A DNA stretch of 14,656 nucleotides from Aureobasidium sp. EXF-3400 (lineage: Eukaryota > Ascomycota > Dothideomycetes > Dothideales > Saccotheciaceae), in NCBI GenBank assembly GCA_024195585.1, contig SWBL01000632.1, forward strand, positions 1 to 14,656, written 5' to 3'. Shown piece after piece: positions 1 to 8,741 of the stretch. Made by a program: the position numbers and the translations under genes. The notes under the pieces are model-generated. The model did no database searches and was not told where the DNA came from. It saw only the letters and a list, made by a program, of their open reading frames with translations. Position 1 is the first letter of the stretch. The number at the start of each line of letters is the position of its first letter.

Positions 1-94
1 TGGTCACCCACCGTAGTACTAATCTGCCGTTCAACTGCTTATGTATGGCAGAGCGGACGGGATGCCCAGTTTTCAGCTGACTGTGGCCGTATGT
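1..94 (-). rRNA. 5S ribosomal RNA gene, 3' end cut by the window edge
   Basis: Read on the minus strand from 94 to 1, the sequence starts ACATACGGCC and contains the fungal 5S landmarks in order: GAAAACTGGGCATCCCGTCC, GCTCTGCCATA, GGCAGATTAGTACTACGG and TGGGTGACCA at the cut. About 94 of the usual ~120 nt are present. Helix II is conserved by pairing rather than sequence: CAGCTG (nt 16-21) pairs with CAGTTG (nt 58-63), including one G-U pair. GGCA and TGCC of helix III also match. The product is the 5S RNA of the large ribosomal subunit, transcribed by RNA polymerase III from internal control boxes. A TATA element lies at the expected distance upstream. Dispersed single 5S genes, often of slightly different sequence types, are usual in filamentous ascomycetes. 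The missing 3' part means a pseudogene cannot be excluded. Confidence 0.87.
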
Positions 95-118
95 GCTAGG
101 ATAATCCATTTTCCAAAA

Positions 119-124
119 TATATA
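119..124 (-). promoter_or_regulatory. TATA element upstream of the 5S rRNA gene
   Basis: TATATA on the minus strand lies at -30 to -25 relative to the first 5S nucleotide (position 94). 5S genes of filamentous ascomycetes such as Neurospora depend on a TATA box near -29 to -26, so position and sequence both fit. It supports the view that this 5S copy is transcribed. Confidence 0.55.
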
Positions 125-3100
125 CTCCCACAAAGCGGGCGCATCCGCTTTCGTGTTCGCCTCCTGCTTTTTGTTCTTCGCAATCACACAGAAGGATCCA
201 CGCTGTGGACTTCAGAAGGTGCACCGCCAACATGACCTCAAATTCTTCTGCATAGCGATGTCGAGTGCACGCTGTCAAATCACTATGCTCTACAAGCGGA
301 GTGAGAACGGAAAAAACAATAATCGCACTCCTTGCTACGATGTACGACACGGGTCTAGAAGCAGTTGTGTGCGCCAAACTACTGAGCCCGCACGCACTCA
401 CCCGAGAACGTCGCCGCTCTGGTGATATCTACAAAGGTCGCCCCCCAGTTTACCCTGTCTGAATCAGGACCCAGTCGAGCTGAAACAGTTAACATGCGTG
501 TTTCTCGTCATCTCTTGCCGTATCGTGCAAACCTCATGGCGAGCGACGTTGCCGTTGAAGGATCAATGAATCAAGTCCAGAACAGCAGCAACTTCACCCT
601 GTTCCTGAACTGTCACACCTGAAAAAGTCATGACACACGAAGATCTGCTTTCGCGTGGCACGTCGTCCACGAATATCGGCAGCTGACGACACAAATTGTC
701 ATATCGAAGGATCCTGGACATCATCCATCGGACTTTCCCCTTGTAGCGGGTGTACGTGGTCTTCTGTTCTAGCAATACCAATGTCGGGGATGTTTCTATC
801 AGTTTGGATCTGGCTGTTGTCAATATGCAACGTCTCGCGTCTGCAATATCTCTGTCTAGAGACACATCTAACATCTTCTGAGGTATAACATCTCAAACTG
901 GACAGCTCCACTACTCAGGAGACATACTAGTCCGCATTCCGGTATCCGGCTCTCGCCTGCATCGACTCTCGTCCGTAAATTCGGGATCCTCTACGGGAAC
1001 GAAGGATTCCACCCTCCACGTGGGTCCCCACTGGAGGTTCTGGTCTGGTAGATCACACAGAAGGACTCAGCCGTACGCATCGCAGGAGCTGGACCGGATC
1101 TACATGAGATTTAGAAACACACGATGGGGCTGGGCCCAACTGCATAAAATCCTACGCGGTATGAGACCTCGGAGATGTCCAAGTTCCCAAGTTTCGAACG
1201 AGGAAGCACTTCCCACTCAGTAGTGGTCACCAACAGCACACGCGTACACTGCTAGATCCAGGAACTCTTCTTGCGAGTTTCTTGCGAGTGATACCGATCG
1301 TATACATCACGGCCAGATAACGCTACCAGACATTGTCTCTAAACTAGGCTGAACAAGCCGTATGTATTCGTATACTCATGGACAATTACAAAAAGCTGGT
1401 GGGTCCGCACTCCGAAAAGAGCTTATGCTGTGTATGAACAGGTACCAGTTTTACCACGCCAAAGACAAATGCACAAGCTTCCGGTGCGGTCCGTCATTAC
1501 AATACAGGACGCTCAAACTATAATCGTAATGCATGAGGAAGCATAGCATATGTGGAGGATTGAGACCGTCATATATTGGCCAGACAGCTGAAAGACATTT
1601 GTAGAGAAGCCAACCACAACACCTGTGACCGGACAATTTTGGTACAAACAATGCAGGCATAGCCTATCGCTCAAGGAGTGTGCTGTTAAATGAACACAGA
1701 CAAGGTGAGTGGAATTTGAAGCGACCGAAGCATCCGCAACGTTGCTGTTATTGGCCACTGACAGGTAGGCACGTTCGGGACGCAGCGACAGGTCACAACA
1801 AAGAGGTCGAGGCTGCCCCAACGGCACTCGGTAGAGCGCGATCCCGATGGGAGGCTCCGGGCCTTATCGTATCTAGGACGCACTGATGCCAGGGTCCTTG
1901 TGAGCTACAGGATTAAGCGGATTCGCGAAAACTGCTTGATCTCTTTCGAGAACCAGTTGCGAGGTTCAAACGGCGCTCAATTAATGACGTAAAATGGTGA
2001 GTTCCTCACTCAAAATAATGCCGCCGGCGGACGGTGATGCGCCTCGGCCCGTTCAGCAAATTGCCAAGCTTCTCCTCCCACGACGACCCCACGCGACGAT
2101 CGCGCTGCCTCTCATCTTCCTCTTGGCGTGAACTGCAGGGCTATGCGTAAGGTATTTGGTGGAACTTAGCACATACAGAGCTTCGTTCTCACAAACACTC
2201 ACTTCCAGTGCTCACGCTAGAATGGATTCGCTTAACATCAAGATGGTCACCAACAGCCATCGCCGTTTGGATGGCTGTATAATGATAGGAGAATAAGCAA
2301 CATCGCCACCCAGGGGGACGTTGAAAAGCCATGAGCCGCTTCCAGGCGAAGCCTTGACAGACACACACTCAAGCATGCTCTCCAGGGCGCCTCACCTTGT
2401 TCCTCAGCTGAACACTTATGCTTATTTGCGTTCTTGACATTTGGACCTCGAGGTTCACATCCTATCTTGCATCCTGAAAAGCTATCCAGCATAACTTGGC
2501 GTGCTTGCAAGTCCTTGATTGTACTTGCCTGCCCTGCCGAGCGTTGGCTCTGATTTCTGCAAGGTAGGGCGAGAATCACAGTTTCACTTGCTCTGCAGAT
2601 CTCCCGTGGCCGTCTTGAAGCCCTCGCGATTTTTTACCTCACGTTCAAGGCGTTTGCCATATGCCTCACGCGAGCCGTTACACCACGCCCGGCAGTGTGG
2701 GATACAAGACACTAGTACTATACCGTTGGCACTAACTACTATACACACACACGTGAGTTTTCCGCAGCATCAGAAGACATCAGGTTCATTACTCACCATC
2801 ATCGGCAGCAGTTACACGCAGGAGTCATACCGTGCAATCACCACTGAATGACTGTTAGCTGGGCTGCCGTTGCGTATATGGATGTTTACGATCTAAATTG
2901 GTTGAACAACATCATACAGCTGTCATTATCCACCTATTGGCCACAATGCTTCCTATTCACCCCGTGAATAGACCGTATGGAGACATCGGATCCACTCGAC
3001 CTGGAGCACTATATTGATTATTTTGTCTCTGCAAGGAACACCACCCACATGGTTCGGTAAAAGTCTGGAAGAGGTCCCTGCTGCAGCGCCTGGCTGGATG

Positions 3101-3464
3101 TCTGAGTCGCTACGCCGTTGGAATTGACAGACGAACTCGCGTGTCTAAGGTCAACGGTGACACGCTTGAAAGTCATGGCAGTCGTCTCTTTCCTGCCACA
3201 ATTCGACTCAGAGCTGTCAAGTGTAAGCGGACCGACAGGTGGGTAGCTCTTTGCTTGACAACGGTTTCAGTATCTGGAGCGAGGTCAGTCATCCAGAAGA
3301 AACTCTATGGGGGAGTCTCTACAACACCGCTGAAACTTGACTATCGATCCTTCTTTTCACTAGAGTCTGTCTGTTCCCAAACTCTTCCCACAGACCTGGA
3401 TGTTCTGGCGGGGCCTATCCGTTGGCCTATATCGAAAATCATTTTCTCTCTCGGGCACACTTAG
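125..3464. other. Long gene-poor stretch, no supported gene
   Basis: About 3.3 kb without a reading frame I can support on either strand. Open stretches are at most about 110 codons and overlap one another. None has a recognisable domain, a good start context or paired splice signals that would join them. Base composition looks balanced by eye, not the AT-rich, stop-dense state expected of heavily RIP-mutated transposons. Small items seen are an 11-bp tandem duplication (TTCTTGCGAGT at 1268-1278 and 1279-1289) and a short Trp-rich helical-looking peptide around 1068-1180 (see findings). Part of the right end is probably the promoter of the dehydrogenase gene. Confidence 0.5.
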
Positions 3465-3473
3465 TATAAGTAT
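3465..3473 (+). promoter_or_regulatory. Candidate TATA box of the dehydrogenase gene
   Basis: TATAAGTAT lies 185-193 nt upstream of the ATG at 3658. It is followed by pyrimidine-rich sequence (for example 3583-3599), as is common around fungal transcription starts. The assignment is by sequence likeness only. A second AT-rich element (TATAATA near 3602) is an alternative. Confidence 0.3.
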
Positions 3474-3477
3474 CTCG

Positions 3478-3543
3478 AGGATCTTCGTTGTCCCACTTCT
3501 CCATCATCATCTCATTTCTTGTGCACCGGGCAACGAAGATCCT
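3478..3543 (+). repeat. 13-bp perfect inverted repeat upstream of the dehydrogenase
   Basis: AGGATCTTCGTTG (3478-3490) is repeated as its exact reverse complement CAACGAAGATCCT (3531-3543). After one unpaired T at 3491, CCC (3492-3494) can pair with GGG (3528-3530), so a stem of 16 pairs with one bulge and a loop of about 33 nt is possible. It lies 115-180 nt before the start codon, in the promoter or 5' leader. It could be a DNA operator read by a dimeric factor or an RNA hairpin; the sequence alone does not decide. Confidence 0.8.
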
Positions 3544-3657
3544 GGCGGTTTTCGATTACTTCATATTCTTGGCTCTCGACTAGTCCTCCTCTTCTTTCGC
3601 TATAATATCTAATCATAATACAACTTTAATCCTCTTCGGACACAGCGCCCGATAACC

Positions 3658-4937
3658 ATGTCACGCAACAACAGCTTCTCTACCATGCAACGCAATGACA
3701 GCTTCGATCTGTGAGTAATATAACCACCTCTGGCTGTACTCATATGCTAATATTATCCAGCAGCCTGACGCATCATGACCATGTGGTCTGCGTTGTTGGT
3801 GTTGGCTATGTCGGCGAGCACCTTCTCAGGTCTTTTGGAACTTGCTACCAGTCCATTGGCTTCGACATCTCTATTCAGCGTCTCGCACAGCTGCAGCCCA
3901 TCTTTGGTCACATGCCCAATGTCACTCTCACCAACGATGAGTCTTTCCTGGACAGAGCTACTGCCTACCTCATCTCGGTTCCCACTCTTCTCAAGGCTGA
4001 CAATACTGTCGACTTGAGCCATCTGATCAGCGCTCTGGCCATGGTCTTGAAGCACGTTCAGCCTGGCAACACTATTGTCATTGAGAGCAGTGTTCAAGTT
4101 GGTACCACTCGCCAGATTCTTGGTCCTTACCAGAACATTCTTCACTGTGGCATGTCACCTGAACGTGTTGACCCTGGTCGCACCTTCCCTACTGCCCAGC
4201 AAATCCCCAAGATCATCTCTGCACTCACTCCTGCATCAAGCTCAGTCATCCACAAGTTGTACGCTCGTGTCTTTGAGCAAGTGGTGCCTGTCAGTAAGCC
4301 AGAGGTTGCTGAGATGACCAAGCTATTCGAGAACTGCTACCGTATGGTCAACATTGCCTACGTCAATGAGATGTCTGATGCAGCACGCGCTCACGGCATT
4401 GATCCTAACGAGATGATCGATGCCGCTTCAACCAAGCCCTATGGCTACCAGGCTTTCCGTCCCGGTCTTGGTGTTGGCGGTCACTGCATTCCTGTCAACC
4501 CTTTCTACCTCTTCTCGAACAACCCCAACCTGCCCGTCCTCAAGCGTGCCACTAAGCTTATGCGCAACCGCCCTGCTGCTTTGGCAAAGAAGCTGCACCG
4601 TCGCTGCGCAGCCCGTGCTGCTTGTCCTACTGGCCCTCGCATCCTTGTCGTGGGCATTGGCTTCAAGCCAGGTCAGAATGTTCTCAGCTACTCTCCTGGC
4701 CTTGCATTCGCAACTGAGTTGCAACGTCTTGGTTGCTCTCGTCTCGTTTTCCATGACCCACTCGTCGAGCAAGCTCAGGTTCCATGGCTTGAGAAGCTTG
4801 ACCATGCTGGCTTCCACCCCGGCCGCTTGGACCTTGAGTTCGATGCCGTAGCCGTTTGCACAAGACAGCATGGCGTCGACTTCAGCGTACTTGACAAGCT
4901 ACGCCACTGCAGAGTCAAGACCTTCGACGCTGCATAG
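3658..4937 (+). CDS. Nucleotide-sugar dehydrogenase (UDP-glucose/GDP-mannose dehydrogenase family)
   Basis: Two exons (3658-3710, 3761-4937) give 409 residues. The family oxidises C6 of a UDP- or GDP-bound sugar to the acid using two NAD+, in the cytosol. Visible motifs are: the Rossmann loop GVGYVG (31-36); ESSVQVGTT (126-134); SPERVDPG (150-157); TKLFEN with Lys205 and Asn209; GVGGHCIPVNP with the thiohemiacetal-forming Cys260; and a second Rossmann domain starting ILVVGIGFKPG (312-322). The order and the SPER..DPG form resemble UDP-HexNAc dehydrogenases more than plain UDP-glucose dehydrogenase, but the substrate is not settled. The start at 3658 has the good context AACCATGT, and exon 1 joins in frame. 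The GTG at 3711 is the intron donor, not a start. One oddity is that the usual D-x-R-x-SP after FK is replaced by NVLSYSP (324-330). Neighbours give no pathway clue. Confidence 0.9.
3711..3760 (+). other. Intron 1 of the dehydrogenase gene
   Basis: Donor GTGAGT (3711-3716), branch-point-like TGCTAAT (3745-3751) and acceptor CCAG ending at 3760 make a 50-nt intron. It leaves CT of a codon on exon 1, completed by C (Leu18). A second CAG follows directly (3761-3763), giving a NAGNAG acceptor; its use would remove one Ser codon and keep the frame. Removing the intron links the MSRNNS... leader to the Rossmann domain. Confidence 0.88.
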
Positions 4938-7082
4938 ACACATATCTGCTGCATCATTTCCTCACTTGCATTACTCTACTTCACCTTGCATAACATCTTT
5001 TTCTACGGGTCGCGTACCGTCTATCTCGGTCTTTTACGAGTTCAGGCCTTATACGCTCATTGTTTTCTTTGTCTTCTAATCATTTGCTGGGCATTTTAGC
5101 GATCATGTCATTATTCCTTCTTCTTGTTACTGACCAACAACTATTGGCTATCATCATCTTTGTTAGATACTAGATTTAGAACATCTTACATATACCTAAA
5201 AGTCAATCAGATCCTATTGCCAAAAGAAAAACATGTTCCTGTCTGCTTCCTCTCTGGTTTCCTTACCTTTTTTTCCTCGAATGGTCTGGAAAGAGTAATC
5301 GATTCACTGATGTCGCTCGTTTCAGTGTTGTCTAACATAATTGCAAATTCTCCTCCACAACACGACGTTGAAATACAATAGATGGTTGATTGATTAAGGT
5401 TTCTTGTAACCCTAAAAGTATATCTTGTTCTTGGGTGCGATTTTGAGCCGTGCGTACCTTTTCAAAATTTGAACTTTAGCTACCCAAAATTTCGTACGTT
5501 CGTATAACCAGAAGATGAGCAACGGCATTGGTAACTCTAACTTTGTCTCCCTGATCCCACATGACTTTTACGCTTTCCATCCCTTGTTTTCGCATTCTGT
5601 TTCTGCTCCGATCCTCAGGCACGCAACGCAACGTCTCGAACCCTAAATTTTCACTCTTCTCTATGAAATTTATTATGGACTACTGCGGTAGTGCCCGGAT
5701 CCCTTGCCTCTGTGCGCCCATGGTTCGATCGTGATGGGGCTTTTTGCGGTCTAACCCAAAGTTCTCGATTAGGAAATTGTATTTTGGACATCAAGCGACG
5801 GACCTATGAGAGGTACCTGTATAGGTCTGAGTTTGAGGCTATGTAAAGTGTGATATCAAAAGTGTCGGTTTCCTTGACAGAAGCTTACAAATAAGAAGGT
5901 ATCGTTCTGCTGTGCAAACTATGGTGTTCATCCGCGGAGAGTCAAGATTGCAGCCTCATTTCAAGGAAGTTTGCGTCGTTGGCCGTCATCCACGCTGTGT
6001 GTAGGTTGCTGACTCGACTTGCATATGTCGAGACAGAAGTCTCTCTCTCTGACAGAATGCTGATTACGCACAATCATGCTTTATTCTCCGAGATCATGCT
6101 CTTGTGACAGCTGACATACACAAGGAAGACCACCAAAAGAAGCCGCAATCCGAAGCCTCGGCACGACACGCAGCTACATCCACCGTGGGTTCGGTCCTCT
6201 CCTGAACAACTGCAGGCTTTCGTCTAAACTTCCAAGAAAAGGTCTTCTCGCGGGCAGACTTGCAGTCGTCGCCTATACATCCCCTGAGAAACAGCCACGT
6301 CTGGTTTTTCTCATGCAGAGACGTTTTACCTGATTTTCGAAATACCACTCGAGCCTATACATGCGGCCGTATCGTATACGCGTCTACCACCTATGGTCCA
6401 AGGACCTAATGCGGATAGTACTCCGGCTACTCTTGCTGCCACCACTTCGAAATTCGCGAATCTGCAACACCTGGCGACGATAAGGATCCCACCGAACACG
6501 AGATGTTCTCTTTCTGGAAACGGGAGATCAGCGATAGTGGCCTTCGAGAAGTGCGGTATATTAAACCTTCATAGAGTCTCCGCTTCGTGTTCTACTTCAA
6601 CGAGACACGTCTCGAGTCTCTTTGTTTAGCACTATGGGGCCATCTTCGCAAAGCTGCGAGGAAGTACATATCGAATCGGGCTTAGTTCGCGATCGATCTG
6701 TAGCGACAGTCATGCACACGGTGCGAACGACATATTGAGCCGCCCAAACGTCGGCGGTCCAGTGCGGAAGAGCCTCATGATCATTCTCCACCGATATTGG
6801 AGTGCCAGGGAGGTGCACAATAACGACATATCCCGAATCCTGTAGCTTCGCTGAATTCTCGGTAGGTTATCCTGACAGTCGCCAATCAGGTGATGACCTC
6901 TCGTCAATGGCTTGCGACGGACCAGTGTTCGACGACAGGGGCGTCTCACAGCATAGTTGCTGACAAAATGGCTCTCGACAACTTCAGATTACCGGACTGG
7001 AACTGTAAGAGGGAAGGATCGTTCAACATTCAACGTGATCGAGCAAGGTCACACAGAACTGACCTGGATAACTACCCGGGTA
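4938..7082. other. Intergenic stretch without a supported gene
   Basis: About 2.1 kb between the dehydrogenase stop codon and the converging hydrolase gene. The first few hundred bases (to about 5150) are T- and C-rich and are likely the 3' UTR and terminator region of the dehydrogenase. I see no reading frame with a recognisable domain, no tRNA B box and no simple repeat array. Short open frames around 6200-6630 look faintly protein-like but lie in different frames, with stops between and no good splice pairs. Confidence 0.5.
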
Positions 7083-7803
7083 TCAAAGATCCAGTGTCGT
7101 ACTTTGGTCTGTAATCGAGACACCGCATGCTGTGAGAAATGCGATAAGGTCATCGATTCCCTGCGGCTCATTCAACCAGTGGCCACCAGTCTCATAGGCC
7201 CGCCATGTCACTTCCAAGCCGAGATGCTGCAAACCCTCCTGCATGCGCTCCCCCGTTATCTATCGAGATGACTTGGTCGTCCTTGTTGTGTGCCAGGAAG
7301 ATTGGTGTGCTGATGGATGTTCTGCTTTTGACTTCATCATGAAGTGGCAGCCACGTGCAGAAGCCCACATACCCGCCGATCTGCAGACCGCTCCGAAGCA
7401 AACTATGTATGGCGACTGCAGCCCCTTGACTGATTCCACCCAAGAAGATGTGATCAAGAGGCACGAACTTCGTCTCGGACCTGATCAAGTCTACAATCCT
7501 GGCTACTGCCTTCTCTATGCCTGCTCTGTTCATTTCTTCCTCGTCATGCGGCTTCTCTGTGCTCCACATGTCGAACCACTGCGACAATTCCATATCGAAT
7601 CGCTCTGACTTGAGTAGCCCAGAGTTTGGAAACACCCACTTGAAGCCTGGGTAGATCTGAGGAAGAGTACGACTGTCCGATGCCTGGCTCTCAAATAGCT
7701 CTTCTGCGAATTCCGAAGCGACACTGTCGCGTCCGTGAAGCATGATGATGGTGTGTGAATGCGTTGTTGTCGGCTGAACGACATAGTTATCGATAGCTTC
7801 CAT
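7083..7803 (-). CDS. Acyl-protein thioesterase / phospholipase-carboxylesterase-like hydrolase, frameshifted
   Basis: An alpha/beta hydrolase of the APT1/lysophospholipase family, which cleaves thioester or ester bonds of acylated proteins or lysolipids in the cytosol. From ATG 7803-7801 the frame shows the oxyanion-side motif LHGRD (22-26), SQWFDMWS (74-81), the nucleophile elbow GGISQGAA (Ser125) and the acid HNKDDQV (likely Asp176). It then derails at five G (7254-7250 on the minus strand), ends at 7192, and yields 203 residues. Reading on with one G fewer gives DNGERMQEGLQHLG, then YETGGHW with the catalytic His, and a stop at 7085-7083, for about 239 residues, the normal family length. 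Both halves are otherwise intact. No intron with usable sites explains the shift, so it is either a base error or a recent null allele. The frame is open upstream to 8019, but similarity-like sequence begins near MEAIDNYVVQP, so 7803 is the preferred start. Confidence 0.82.
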
Positions 7804-8524
7804 GATTCTGGGCGCTGGGTGGTCTGAATGCCTTTGACTGGCCTCTCGTCCGCGGAGGCTTGGTTGGTCGCAATACAAGTAGTGATGATGAAAGTACATG
7901 TGACACTTTCGTCGGACTGTGAAGGAGAGCAGGCGATGGAACTTGAGGAATGTCGAGATAATATAATCGAAGACATTGCCATACGCTTGATGACTCATTT
8001 GCATGAGGTTTTGCAACACTGAACAATTTGCTCACCGATAAGTCGAATATGCTCAGGTGGAAGTCGTGGAAGCCTCAGGCAGCCATCCAGACAGGGTGAC
8101 CCAGACCACATCTTCTGAAAGTCTTATATCCTGAACAACACAAGCACATCAACATATATGTCACTGTGTCATCTACAAAGGGGTACACGCAGTGACTTGT
8201 CGAGGTACTAGAGTTCTTTTATTGCGTATTGATTGTTGATGGTGGAGAAAAACGAAATTTTCAAACTTTCATCCACGGTTTCCAGAAGATGACATGCGAG
8301 ACATGAAGATATGAGCCAAATAATCTTCGTAATTAACCTCTACACATGGAAGGATACCATGCTCTATGAGATACCTACGCGTGTGCGAGTAGCCTTAGTG
8401 AAAGGTCAAAGACAAGAATCTAGTGCGTAGGATAGTGTAAATGGGATGACAGCCTGTCTTGTTGATAGGTAGATGTCCGAAGCTTGGCAGGTCGAACAAA
8501 AGTATGTAAACCTTGAGTATCCAG

Positions 8525-8572
8525 GCTTCGAAAGCACAAATGAAGCTTCGAAAGCACAAATGAAGCTTCGAA
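8525..8572. repeat. 20-bp tandem repeat, 2.4 copies
   Basis: The unit GCTTCGAAAGCACAAATGAA occurs at 8525-8544 and 8545-8564 without mismatch, followed by a partial GCTTCGAA (8565-8572). Each unit begins with the palindrome TTCGAA. It is a minisatellite seed in non-coding DNA about 100 bp from the tRNA 3' end. Copy number may vary between strains. Confidence 0.9.
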
Positions 8573-8661
8573 GATAACACACTAACCCCCGACTACCCAT
8601 GTGTTCAATGAACGAGAAGCAAAAACACAGTCAACGTATTGCACCCTTGAGCGCACCGAGC

Positions 8662-8665
8662 AAAA
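8662..8665 (-). terminator. Pol III T-tract of the minus-strand tRNA-Gly
   Basis: TTTT on the minus strand, five nucleotides after the tRNA 3' end (spacer AACTC). This is the minimal RNA polymerase III stop signal. The second tRNA copy has the same spacing and nearly the same trailer. Confidence 0.65.
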
Positions 8666-8670
8666 GAGTT

Positions 8671-8741
8671 GTCGCAGCCAGGAATCGAACCAGGGTCTAG
8701 CGCTTGGAAGGCGCTAATGCTAACCATTACACCACTGCGAC
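8671..8741 (-). tRNA. tRNA-Gly (anticodon UCC), copy 1
   Basis: A 71-nt cloverleaf decoding GGA (and possibly GGG) glycine codons, without an intron. The acceptor stem GTCGCAG/CTGCGAC pairs fully. The D arm GTGT..GCAT has two G-U pairs. The anticodon stem AGCGC/GCGCT pairs fully around the loop CTTCCAA, with TCC at positions 34-36. The variable loop is AGAC. The T loop TTCGATT is canonical. The T stem CCTGG/CCTGG carries one U-U mismatch (51-63). The internal A box (TGGTGTAATGG region) and B box (GGTTCGATTCC) are intact. The sequence is identical over all 71 nt to the copy at 12988-13058, which faces the other way. Confidence 0.95.

Larger units (their letters stand above)
7804..8670. other. 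Upstream region of the hydrolase and tRNA flank
   Basis: About 870 bp holding the 5' region of the minus-strand hydrolase and the downstream flank of the tRNA. The hydrolase frame stays open to about 8019 with in-frame ATGs, but the residues there are not family-like; they could be leader sequence or an unrecognised first exon. The only clear structure is the tandem repeat at 8525-8572. Confidence 0.45.

Noticed and set aside
1224..2257. 14-bp direct repeat TGGTCACCAACAGC at 1224 and 2244
   Set aside because: One exact 14-mer pair is roughly what chance allows in a window of this size, and similarity does not extend outward.
2247..2579. 110-codon open frame on the minus strand
   Set aside because: No recognisable domain, no support from splice sites, and an overlapping open frame on the other strand.
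125..3464. RIP-mutated transposon as explanation of the gene-poor left part
   Set aside because: The sequence is not visibly AT-rich, shows no terminal repeats and has no transposase or reverse transcriptase remnant that I can recognise.
3711..3760. GTG at 3711 as start of the dehydrogenase
   Set aside because: It is the donor of a 50-nt intron with branch point and acceptor. The ATG at 3658 joins in frame and has a good context.
4420..4871. Long open frames on both strands inside the dehydrogenase (143 and 147 codons)
   Set aside because: They overlap a well supported coding exon and have no domain. They are shadows caused by its codon bias.
5408..5647. Two AACCCTAAA boxes (5408-5416, 5639-5647), like telomere or telo-box sequence
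   Set aside because: Each is a single unit, not an array. There is no sign of an interstitial telomere and no gene close enough downstream to call a promoter element.
6202..6630. Protein-like peptides in the plus strand (for example RNSHVWFFSCRDVLPDF and TEHEMFSFWKREISDSG)
   Set aside because: They lie in different frames, are under 60 codons, have stops between and no convincing splice signals. They are within what chance gives at this base composition.
7245..7275. A small intron to explain the hydrolase frameshift
   Set aside because: No GT..AG pair of realistic length removes a suitable number of bases here without deleting conserved residues; one surplus base in a homopolymer is the simpler reading.
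7880..7990. C/D snoRNA candidate (GTGATGA at 7882)
   Set aside because: No CTGA D box at a suitable distance and no terminal stem. The motif lies in the upstream region of the hydrolase.
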